Below, piece after piece: positions 27,721 to 34,686 of a stretch of DNA of 41,849 bases. The stretch is from assembly GCA_944362765.1 (NCBI GenBank), contig CALVTP010000009.1:1-41849 (forward strand), in the 5' to 3' direction. The position numbers and the translations under genes are program-made. The notes under the pieces are model-generated. The model saw only the letters and a program-made list of their open reading frames with translations, did not search any database and had not been told where the DNA came from. The first letter of the stretch is position 1, and each line of letters begins with the position of its first letter. The DNA comes from an uncultured Clostridia bacterium (GTDB taxonomy: Bacteria > Bacillota > Clostridia > Christensenellales > DTU072).

Positions 27721-30327
27721 TCACAAAATCTCCCGTTTTTTCTTATTGGTGTCTTTCATACGGAAAGCTTTTCTGAATCTGACATCCAGATCGTAGAAGA
27801 AGTTGTATATCTCGTCGCCGTGTTTTTTTGCGATGACGTCGATGACTTTTCTGAAACTCAGCGTGATGGTCGTACAGATAGCCATAGCGATGACCGACCA
27901 CAGCCAATTTATGGCGGGAAGTTCCCAGTCGATATTAAGGAAGGTGTCCCCGAACCACGGCACGGCATAGGTATAGTCCGCCCAAAGCGCCAATGTTGCC
28001 ACTCCCAACATTGCCACGATGAGTGAAAGACGGAAGGCGTTAGGGGGCATCGAGATTATCGTAAGGCATGCAAAACCGCACATCGCCAGCGCAAGTGCCG
28101 CGGTAGAGGCATTTTCATAGGTGGCAAAACTTGTCATGTCTCCGCCGAAACATCCAAGCATTCCGAATACAAATAATACTCCCACAATCAGCCCGAGGGC
28201 GGAAGGTATGCTCTGCCGCATGATATGGGCAAGGAAGTGGTCGGTTGCGCGTGCTTTTCCCGGTTGCAGCGCAAAACAGAATGTGGGCACACCGATGACA
28301 AAGAACTCTATAAGGAGCATTCTCTTTGTGTCAAAGGGGTAAGAGTTGACTTCGGTGATGAAAGTCAGCGCGGTGAACATCAACACCATGAACATGACGA
28401 AAATATTCTTCATTATGTACAACGAAGACACTTTTTCGATATTTCCGATGACCTGACGACCTTCCTGGACGACGCTAGGGAGCGTTTTGAAGTTGTTGTC
28501 CATCAGAATTATTCTTGAGATATTCCTTGCCACCTCGTTTGCCGAAGCAAAGGAGATGGAGCAATCCGCTTCCTTCAATGCCTGCACGTCGTTTACGCCG
28601 TCGCCTATCATGCCGACCGTTCTTCCTTCTTTTTGAAGACCTGTTACGAGAAGACATTTCTGCTCGGGTGAGACGCGCCCGAAAATCGTCGTTTCTTTGG
28701 CTTTTGCAAGCAGTTCCTCGTCGCCGACGCCGTGGCAGTTCAATATGCGGTCGGTATTTTTTAGTCCCGCTTTTTCGGCTATTTTGGAGACGGTAACGGG
28801 ATCGTCGCCGGAGATAATTTTGATATCCACGTCGTTTTTCGCGAACCAATCGAGAGTTTCTTTGACGTCACCGCGCAGTTCGTCTTCCAGACATAGCGCA
28901 GCGATGCACTTCGATTTGGTGACGTCGAATTCGTCGATATTTCCGTCGAACTCCGAAAGCGCTATCGTACGCCTTCCTTTCAGGGCGTTGGAATCGGAAT
29001 ATTCCGTCAATGCCGTGAACCCGTCCGCTATATAGTCGGGAGCGCCCATTATATAGCTTTTGCCGGATTTTGTGGTAATACCGGAAAATTTTCTTGCCGA
29101 AGAAAATGCGCAGTAGTCGACGAATTCAAGTGTGTTTGCGTATAAAAAGTGTTCACGGATCGCCGAAGCGGTGCTGTTTTTGTCCTTTGTCGCTTCGACT
29201 ATCGTCAGGAAAATATCTTCTACGGGGATATCGCTGTCGGCGAAGTTCTTTGTTTCCAGTACTTCGAGTTTGCCGTTAGTGATGGTGCCGGTCTTGTCCA
29301 GAAGCAAAGTGTCGACCATCGCTATCATTTCGATGCTGTAAAGGTCTTGCGGCAGCGTGTTCCGCTTTGCAAATTTCAGCGTTGACGCGGCAAGTGTCGT
29401 CGAGGTCAGAAGGAACATTCCGATAGGGAGCATTCCGAGTATAGCCGCCGATATCGTAATGACATAGCTTTGGAAGGCGGATATCTCGGTGGTTTCCACT
29501 CCCGATTCAATAAGGAAGGTGCTCTCCGCTCCCGTCACCAGCAGCGAAATCAGCAGCAGTCCCGCAAGGAATACCAATACTACCGAAATGCCCTTTATTA
29601 TCCTGTCAAGTATCTTGAAAATATTGCTTTTCGGCTTGGAGACACGGCGTGCAATCCTCGCAACGTTTTCTATATAGCAGTCCTTTCCCACCTTGTCGGC
29701 GCGGAGCACCGCTTCTCCCGATACTATAGCGCTTCCGGCAAGCACTCTTTCGCCGACGCCTTTTTTAACGGGACGCGATTCGCCCGTTAATATAGACTCG
29801 TCAACTTCCATGATTCCAGATTTGATGACGGAGTCGACCGGAAGCTGCATGCCTTGCGACGCCATATATATGTCGTCAAGTACAAGTTCCTTTGTGCTGA
29901 CAGAGGAGTGCCTGCCGTCACGTATGACCTCACAGGTGTTCTCGATGACGATGGAAAGTTTTTCAACCTTATGCTTTGCTTTTACTTCCTGCCAAATACC
30001 TATCGCCATATTTAATATGACTATAACCGAGGAAACGGCATACATTCCTGCACCCGCTATAAACAAAAGTGCCACTAAAATTATTGTCACCGTGTTGCAG
30101 AAGTTGAAAATGTTTTCAACTACTATCCTGGTGTATGACTTCGTGCGGTTTATCGGCTTGTCGTTGGTGAGCTTTTCGGCTACTCTGTCATCTACCTTAT
30201 CCTGAGTAAGCCCGATATTGATATCGGGATCATAGCGTGTAGCGTCGCGGTGCTTATGACTGTCCTGATGGATTTTTATAGGTTTGTCCTTTCCGAGCAG
30301 ACGCTTTATCTTTTCAAATATACCCAT
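27721..30327 (-). CDS. P-type cation-transporting ATPase, CtpE/P2-like
   Basis: 868 residues from ATG 30327 (GGAAGAG just upstream; an in-frame GTG at 30339 is less likely). P-type signature DKTGTITNG with the phosphorylated Asp at residue 344. The A-domain TGES, the hinge motif MIGDGVNDVQALKEADCSI and about ten membrane segments are present. Overall layout, with an N-terminal DINIGLTQDKVDDR segment, resembles the CtpE-like branch of P2 ATPases (linked to Ca2+ uptake in mycobacteria). The M4 motif, normally PEGL in that branch, reads PIGM (301-304), so the usual metal-binding Glu is missing and the transported ion is uncertain. Transcribed alone. Confidence 0.85.
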   Translation of the reverse strand: MGIFEKIKRLLGKDKPIKIHQDSHKHRDATRYDPDINIGLTQDKVDDRVAEKLTNDKPINRTKSYTRIVVENIFNFCNTVTIILVALLFIAGAGMYAVSSVIVILNMAIGIWQEVKAKHKVEKLSIVIENTCEVIRDGRHSSVSTKELVLDDIYMASQGMQLPVDSVIKSGIMEVDESILTGESRPVKKGVGERVLAGSAIVSGEAVLRADKVGKDCYIENVARIARRVSKPKSNIFKILDRIIKGISVVLVFLAGLLLISLLVTGAESTFLIESGVETTEISAFQSYVITISAAILGMLPIGMFLLTSTTLAASTLKFAKRNTLPQDLYSIEMIAMVDTLLLDKTGTITNGKLEVLETKNFADSDIPVEDIFLTIVEATKDKNSTASAIREHFLYANTLEFVDYCAFSSARKFSGITTKSGKSYIMGAPDYIADGFTALTEYSDSNALKGRRTIALSEFDGNIDEFDVTKSKCIAALCLEDELRGDVKETLDWFAKNDVDIKIISGDDPVTVSKIAEKAGLKNTDRILNCHGVGDEELLAKAKETTIFGRVSPEQKCLLVTGLQKEGRTVGMIGDGVNDVQALKEADCSISFASANEVARNISRIILMDNNFKTLPSVVQEGRQVIGNIEKVSSLYIMKNIFVMFMVLMFTALTFITEVNSYPFDTKRMLLIEFFVIGVPTFCFALQPGKARATDHFLAHIMRQSIPSALGLIVGVLFVFGMLGCFGGDMTSFATYENASTAALALAMCGFACLTIISMPPNAFRLSLIVAMLGVATLALWADYTYAVPWFGDTFLNIDWELPAINWLWSVIAMAICTTITLSFRKVIDVIAKKHGDEIYNFFYDLDVRFRKAFRMKDTNKKKREIL

Positions 30328-30350
30328 GTTCTCTTCCACAGTTTATTATT

Positions 30351-30369
30351 AAGAGAATTATTTTCTCTT
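30351..30369. promoter_or_regulatory. Palindrome upstream of the P-type ATPase gene, possible operator
   Basis: AAGAGAA (30351-30357) and TTCTCTT (30363-30369) form a 7-bp dyad in the A/T-rich region just before the ATPase start. It may be a repressor site or a small hairpin in the leader. No regulator family can be named. Confidence 0.3.
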
Positions 30370-30495
30370 TACTACTATATTAATATATATCAACATAAAA
30401 TGCAAGACGGAAAAAGAAAATTTCCCTCTCCTTTCGTTTAAATTTTTTCCGCCGAAAAGAAGAGGGGATTTCGTCGAAAAAATTTTTAAAAACCG

Positions 30496-30525
30496 TTGAC
30501 AAAGTCATGCTCTCTATTGTATATT
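30496..30525 (+). promoter_or_regulatory. Predicted promoter of the tRNA cluster
   Basis: Consensus TTGACA, 18 bp, TATATT. The first tRNA begins 26 bp after the -10. Confidence 0.75.
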
Positions 30526-30551
30526 AAATAGGCGCGGTTAATGGTACCCGA

Positions 30552-30628
<77 letters not shown>

Positions 30629-30654
30629 TTGAAAATCAGATAATCTGCATCTGT

Positions 30655-30731
30655 GGGCCTTTAGCTCAGTTGGTTAGAGCGGTCGGCTCATAACCGATTG
30701 GTCCGCGGTTCGAGTCCGTGAAGGCCCACCA
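30655..30731 (+). tRNA. tRNA with CAT anticodon, probably tRNA-Ile2
   Basis: 77 nt with CCA. Acceptor GGGCCTT / AAGGCCC, anticodon loop CTCATAA. A CAT anticodon can be elongator Met, initiator or Ile2 (lysidine-modified, reads AUA). The start GGGCCTTTAGCTCAG resembles known Ile2 tRNAs (GGnCCTTTAGCTCAGT) more than elongator Met, and the first pair is G-C, which excludes the initiator type. Identity as Ile2 is inferred. Confidence 0.9.
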
Positions 30732-30739
30732 CAGAATGC

Positions 30740-30816
30740 GGTCCGGTAGTTCAGTTGGTTAGAACGCTAGCCTGTCACGCTAGAGGCCGAGGGTTCGAGT
30801 CCCTTCCGGATCGCCA
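30740..30816 (+). tRNA. tRNA-Asp (GTC)
   Basis: 77 nt with CCA. Acceptor GGTCCGG / CCGGATC, anticodon GTC in loop CTGTCAC. Has the G34 that Tgt/QueA modify to queuosine. Confidence 0.95.
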
Positions 30817-30823
30817 AATTTTT

Positions 30824-30899
30824 GCCTTGGTAGCTCAGATGGTAGAGCAGGGGACTGAAAATCCCCGTGTCGGTGGTTCGATTCCGCCCCAAGGCACCA
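30824..30899 (+). tRNA. tRNA-Phe (GAA)
   Basis: 76 nt with CCA. Acceptor GCCTTGG / CCAAGGC, anticodon GAA in loop CTGAAAA. Confidence 0.96.
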
Positions 30900-30907
30900 A
30901 ATTAGAT

Positions 30908-30983
30908 GCCGGCTTAGCTCAACTGGCAGAGCAGCTGATTTGTAATCAGCAGGTTGTTGGTTCGATTCCGATAGCCGGCTCCA
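30908..30983 (+). tRNA. tRNA-Thr (TGT)
   Basis: 76 nt with CCA. Acceptor GCCGGCT / AGCCGGC, anticodon TGT in loop TTTGTAA. Confidence 0.95.
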
Positions 30984-31016
30984 GAATGAACTAAGTTTTA
31001 TAAAAACAATATATTT

Positions 31017-31101
31017 GGGTAGGTTCCAGAGCGGCCAAATGGAGCAGACTGTAAATCTGCCGACAGTGTCTTCGGTGGTTCGAATCCACCCCTGCCCACC
31101 A
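31017..31101 (+). tRNA. tRNA-Tyr (GTA)
   Basis: 85 nt with CCA, class II with a long variable arm (CCGACAGTGTCTTCGG region). Acceptor GGGTAGG / CCTGCCC, anticodon GTA in loop CTGTAAA. Its CCA end is also the first three bases of the adjoining palindrome. Confidence 0.94.
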
Positions 31102-31227
31102 AATTGATGAAAAAGGCGCACCTAGCGCTTTTTTTCGTTTGGGGGTGGCGGTCATGTACCTCTTTGTACACTCCCTTACCCCCAAATCGAAAGAAAAACA
31201 CTATCTGCGCCTTTTTGATCAATTTGG
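31099..31227. repeat. Long palindromic element 1 (full copy)
   Basis: 129 bp imperfect inverted repeat. Outer ends CCAAATTGAT / ATCAATTTGG, inner TGTAC / GTACA around the loop CTCTTT (31160-31165). Arms are about 61 nt and mostly complementary, with TTTGGGGGT against ACCCCCAAA in the middle. Starts at the CCA of tRNA-Tyr. Confidence 0.85.
31110..31135 (+). terminator. Terminator of the tRNA operon
   Basis: GGCGC ACCTA GCGC hairpin flanked by A5 and T7. It lies inside the left arm of the first long palindrome. Confidence 0.75.
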
Positions 31228-31257
31228 ATCCTTAGCCAACGTTTGTCTACATTGTTT

Positions 31258-31340
31258 GTGGCGGTCATGTACCTCTTTGTACACTCCCTTACCCCCAAAT
31301 CGAAAGAAAAACACTATCTGCGCCTTTTTGATCAATTTGG
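31258..31340. repeat. Partial palindromic element 1b (left arm missing)
   Basis: Repeats element 1 from GTGGCGGTCATG to ATCAATTTGG nearly exactly, 113 bp downstream, without the outer left arm. Spacer with GTTTGTCTACATTG precedes it. Confidence 0.85.
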
Positions 31341-31371
31341 ATCCTTAGCCAGTGTTTGTCTACATTGTTAT

Positions 31372-31443
31372 GTGGGTCGGTGTACACTCCCTTGCATGGG
31401 CATTTGAAAGTGCGCTCTCTCTACACCCTTTTGATCAATTTGG
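31372..31443. repeat. Degenerate partial palindromic element
   Basis: Starts GTGGGTCGGTGTACACTCCC and ends TTGATCAATTTGG; the middle is diverged. Same order of blocks as the right half of element 1. Confidence 0.6.
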
Positions 31444-31446
31444 CTC

Positions 31447-31576
31447 CCAAACCGAGGATAAGGGCGCATCTTGCGCCCTTTCTTCATGATTCGGACTGCG
31501 GTCATTTACTTCTTTGTAAACTCCCTTGCCCTCACATTCGAAAGAACGCAACCTGCAACCCTTCTTCTCGGTTTGG
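31447..31576. repeat. Long palindromic element 2 (full copy)
   Basis: 130 bp. Outer ends CCAAACCGAG / CTCGGTTTGG, apical stem TTTAC / GTAAA around TTCTTT (31510-31515). Same architecture as element 1 but with different, still complementary, stem sequences. Confidence 0.85.
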
Positions 31577-31611
31577 TTCCCTCGCCAACGTTTGTCTACA
31601 TTTTTTTTGTG

Positions 31612-31692
31612 GCGGTCATGTACCTGTCTTTGTAAACTCCCTTGCCCTCACATTCGAAAGAACGCAACCTGCAACCCTTCTTCTCGGTTTGG
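31612..31692. repeat. Partial palindromic element 2b (left arm missing)
   Basis: Repeats the right half of element 2 (GCGGTCATG to CTCGGTTTGG) 114 bp later, separated by CCAACGTTTGTCTACATT and a T8 run. Confidence 0.85.
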
Positions 31693-31727
31693 TTCCCTCG
31701 CCAACGTTTGTCTACATTTTTTTTGTG

Positions 31728-31785
31728 GCGGTCATGTACCTGTCTTTGTAAACTCCCTCCCAAAAATAAATATAAGGGCGCATCT
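31728..31785. repeat. Truncated palindromic element 2c joined to a partial left arm of element-3 type
   Basis: 31728-31758 repeats the apex of element 2 (GCGGTCATGTAC to GTAAACTCCCT), then 31759-31785 reads CCCAAAAATAAATATAAGGG, a near copy of the element-3 left arm. Confidence 0.7.
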
Positions 31786-31916
31786 CCAAAATGAATATAA
31801 GGGCGCATCTAGCGCTTTTTTTCGTTTGTGGGTGGCGGTCATTTACGTTTTAGTAAACTCCCTTACCCCCAAATCGAAAGAAAAACGCTATCTGCAACCC
31901 TTCTATTCATTTTGGG
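31786..31916. repeat. Long palindromic element 3 (full copy)
   Basis: 131 bp. Outer ends CCAAAATGAA / TTCATTTTGG, apical stem TTTAC / GTAAA around GTTTTA (31847-31852). Contains GCGC ATCTA GCGC followed by T7, as in element 1. Confidence 0.85.
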
Positions 31917-32500
31917 ATCTTGGATAATTTGGCGGTGTTGTGATTTTATATTCTGCAACCCTTCTATTCATTTTGGGTGTTCGGATAATTTGGCTGTTTT
32001 ATTTGTTGATAGTTCCGGTATTCATTTGGCGTCTCGGGGAATTTAGCAGTGTTGTTGGTTTTAATGATGAGAGTTTCGTTGTGTGTTTTAGGGGACTCGG
32101 ATAATTTGGCGGTGTTGTGATTTTATATTCTGCAACCCTTCTATTCATTTTGGGTGTTCGGATAATTTGGCGGTTTTGATATTCTGTATAGGTTAAGAGT
32201 TCCGGTATTCATTTGGCGTCTCGGGGAATTTGGCGGTGTTGTTGGTTTTAATGATGAGAGTTTCGTTGTGTATTTTAGGGGACTCGGATAATTGGCGGTG
32301 TTGTTGGTTTTTATGATGAGAGTTTTGTTGTGTATTTTAGGGGATTCGGAAACATTGGCGGTGTTGTTGGTTTTAATGATGAGAGTTTCGTTGTGTGTTT
32401 TAGGGGAACTCGGAAAGATTGGCGGTGCTGTTAGTTTTTATGTTGATGGTTCCGATGTGAGTTATGGGGATTTTGATAATATGGCGGACTTAAATTGATA
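31917..32500. repeat. G/T-rich tandem repeats
   Basis: Two repeats of about 177 bp (from 31931 and 32108), then units of 62-64 bp with GGCGGTG anchors at 32232, 32294, 32357 and 32421. Units share TTTTAATGATGAGAGTTTCG and TAGGGGACTCGGA. The 177-bp units carry CTGCAACCCTTCTATTCATT, which is the right arm of element 3, so this block seems to have grown from it. The plus strand is very poor in C. Frames open here are repeat artefacts. Confidence 0.85.
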
Positions 32501-32836
32501 TTTATGGACGCAACCCTTATGTTCGTTTTTTGGCTCGGAAAAATTTGTGGGGCTTATAAATATTTTTTTGGTTGCGCCGGGGGGGGGAGTGGTCGACTTT
32601 CCGGGTCATGAATTGAGAAAGGCGAAGTGGAATTTTTTGTTTTTTACTTAATTTCAGGAGGGACGGAAAGGGTGTGGAAAGGAATTTTATCGAATTGTCG
32701 GATTTTTATATTAAAATCACTGTTATTAAATATTTTATATATACTTATTAATTTCGATTATTATAAAAATCGACTTATTCAATAATAATTCTATCTGGAT
32801 TTTGGTGCGTTTTAGCCGCTTTGACGCGGATGGGTA
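32501..32836. other. Gene-free A/T-rich intergenic stretch
   Basis: No gene seen. It holds a run of nine G (32579-32587) and an A/T-rich segment with few G or C (about 32700-32800). No hairpin or repeat of note apart from ATAATTATT-type simple sequence. Confidence 0.6.
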
Positions 32837-32865
32837 TTGACTAATTTGTTTGTCGGATATATTAT
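32837..32865 (+). promoter_or_regulatory. Predicted promoter upstream of the GPH transporter
   Basis: TTGACT, 17 bp, TATTAT. About 325 bp before the transporter; it would drive the decayed fragment and the transporter together. Confidence 0.5.
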
Positions 32866-32902
32866 ATATGTGTAAGGTAAATTATACATATTGTTATGTC
32901 GG

Positions 32903-33192
32903 GGAGGCTCAAGCGGCGGCTGCTTCTCGGGCAAAAATTTCGGCTTTCTGTTCCCCGGCGATTATGTGCCGAAAGGGAGATGACGACGCCGTAACGATTC
33001 GATTACTCCCGGGTCGTCTGCTTCGATACGTCGGGCGCGGGAAGGCTTGACGATATCGATACGGATTTAATGTTTGCCTTCGGGACGCATATTTGTTGAA
33101 TACGTAAATGCGGAGGCGAAAAAAACCATTCTCCCGCACGGAAAACCGATAGCCGACGAACGAAGAAACCCGATTTTCGGAGGTGTGATATG
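32903..33192 (+). pseudogene. Decayed protein-coding fragment in several frames
   Basis: Protein-like sequence can be read in successive frames of the plus strand: SGKNFGFLFPGDYVPKGR (ends 32983), then DDDAVTIRLLPG, then VVCFDTSGAGRLDDIDTD and LMFAFGTH, then IFVEYVNAEAKKTILPHGK and PIADERRNPIFGGVI, with the last frame stopping at 33192, overlapping the transporter ATG (ATGA-like). No frame is open over the whole. It looks like the 3' end of a gene once coupled to the transporter, broken by several frameshifts. I do not recognise the family. Sequencing errors are an alternative. Confidence 0.4.
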
Positions 33193-34632
33193 AAATTAGC
33201 GTATGTTCAGAACCCGACTTGGAAGACTTCTCCCACCGAAAGATTTTCTTATTACACCTTCTTTTTCGGTCAGAACGCCGTATACAATCTTGTTTCCACC
33301 CTTCTTACCACATACCTTCTGCTTTTGGGGCTGAATGCGGAAAAGTCTGCCGCAGTCATACTTGCCGTCAAGCTTTGGGACGCTTTCAACGACGTCATCT
33401 TCGGAGTAATTTTCGATAAAGTAAAGTTTAAATCGGGGCTTAAATATCTTCCTTGGCTTAAAATTTCATGTATTGCCGTGCCGATTGCTACTGTCTTGAT
33501 GTTCGCTATTCCTGAGGGCGGATCCGAAGGAATGAAGCTTGCGTGGCTGGCGGTTGCGTACGTCATCTGGGATACCGCGTACACCCTTTGCGACGTTCCC
33601 GTCTACGGCATTATAACCTCAATGACGGAAAACCTCAACGAAAGGACGGCGATGCTTTCATACAAGAGTATCTACGGCGGAGCGGGCTCCGGATTTTGTA
33701 CTCTTATCGGAACAATTCTTATTTCCGAGCACGTCGGATCCGATTTCACCGTTGTCGCCATAATAATAGCGGTTGCGGGTATTATCACGATGCTCCCCGT
33801 CGCGTTTAAGGCAAAAGAGAGGGCGCCCGTTGTCCCGGACGAGAACTTCACCGTCAAAAAAATGTTCAAATATTTGGTATCGAACAAATATTTGTTGATT
33901 TATTATTTGGGATTTTTCTTTTATTCGTCTTTGAACGTCAGCGCGAATATGACCTTATTCGTGTCCTTCTATTTGTTCGACTATTCGCTGTTTTCGTTGA
34001 TAATTATGGTTATAGGGGTGGTGCCTTCGCTTGTGTGCTCGCTTTTCGTGCCGGCATTGATAAAGAAATTCGATAAGATGAAAATCTATCTTTTCTGCTC
34101 GGTTTTGGCGATAGTGACGGGTTTAATTACATTTTTTGTCGGATATGAAAATATTATTGTCTATACCGTGCTTGCGACGATTCGTTCGATGCCGATTGCC
34201 GTTATCGGAGTAATGATGTTCATGTTTACGCCGGACTGCGCGGAGTACGGAAAATTTACCACAGGTATCGACGCAAAAGGTATAACCTTTGCTCTTCAGA
34301 CATTCGCCGCAAAGCTTACCGGCGCGATAGCGGGCTCCCTGGGGCTTCTACTTATGGGTGTTTTCGGCTGGAAGGAAATAGAAGCCGAAAATTTCGAGGT
34401 TTTGCAGCAGTTAAACGTCCCCCAAAGCGATACGGCGCTGTTCGGGTTGTGGTTCACATACGCTTTGGTTCCCGTTATCGGAGTGATTTTAGCGGGCATA
34501 ATCTGGCTTTTTTATCGCCTAAAGGATAAGGAAGTGCAGATAATGGCGGATTGCAACATGGGTAAAATCGACCGCGCCGAAGCGGAAAAACGTCTTGACG
34601 CGTTAAAATCGGGAAAAAAAAGCTCCGTTTAG
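33190..34632 (+). CDS. GPH-family (glycoside-pentoside-hexuronide) sugar:cation symporter
   Basis: 480 residues with about twelve hydrophobic segments. Early sequence (PTERFSYYTFFFGQNAVYNL) and LWDAFNDVIFGVIFDKVKFKSG match the GPH/MelB group of MFS transporters, in which the Asp of the WDAFNDP-type motif takes part in cation and sugar binding. It should import a glycoside or uronide with Na+ or H+. The substrate is unknown; the broken gene before it might have encoded the matching enzyme. CGGAGGTG precedes the ATG. The tail is basic and cytoplasmic. Confidence 0.88.
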   Translation: MKLAYVQNPTWKTSPTERFSYYTFFFGQNAVYNLVSTLLTTYLLLLGLNAEKSAAVILAVKLWDAFNDVIFGVIFDKVKFKSGLKYLPWLKISCIAVPIATVLMFAIPEGGSEGMKLAWLAVAYVIWDTAYTLCDVPVYGIITSMTENLNERTAMLSYKSIYGGAGSGFCTLIGTILISEHVGSDFTVVAIIIAVAGIITMLPVAFKAKERAPVVPDENFTVKKMFKYLVSNKYLLIYYLGFFFYSSLNVSANMTLFVSFYLFDYSLFSLIIMVIGVVPSLVCSLFVPALIKKFDKMKIYLFCSVLAIVTGLITFFVGYENIIVYTVLATIRSMPIAVIGVMMFMFTPDCAEYGKFTTGIDAKGITFALQTFAAKLTGAIAGSLGLLLMGVFGWKEIEAENFEVLQQLNVPQSDTALFGLWFTYALVPVIGVILAGIIWLFYRLKDKEVQIMADCNMGKIDRAEAEKRLDALKSGKKSSV

Positions 34633-34653
34633 TCCCGGTTTTTCCGTCGGAAG

Positions 34654-34683
34654 GCATATTTTCTCAGCCGCAAAATATGCTTT
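34654..34683 (+). terminator. Hairpin between the symporter gene and spoIIIAA
   Basis: GCATATTTT / AAAATATGC, perfect 9-bp stem with a 9-nt loop, followed by TTTATC. It could end the symporter transcript. GCATATT (34654-34660) also matches a sigma-E -35 element, with AATATGCT 13 bp later as a weak -10. Confidence 0.5.
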
Positions 34684-34686
34684 ATC

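Noticed and set aside
30755..31121. Open frames on both strands across the tRNA genes
   Set aside because: They are translations of tRNA sequence, a known source of false proteins.
31356..31927. Open frames of 130 or so codons inside the palindrome array
   Set aside because: They repeat the same peptide because of the DNA repeats, lack ribosome sites and have odd composition.
32292..32498. 68-codon frame with repeated LLVLMMRVSL-type sequence
   Set aside because: It is the translation of the 63-bp G/T-rich tandem repeat and has no independent support.
31140..32500. Repeat array as a CRISPR
   Set aside because: Repeat units are 62-177 bp, nested and partly palindromic over 130 bp. There are no short identical repeats with unique spacers of equal size and no cas genes.
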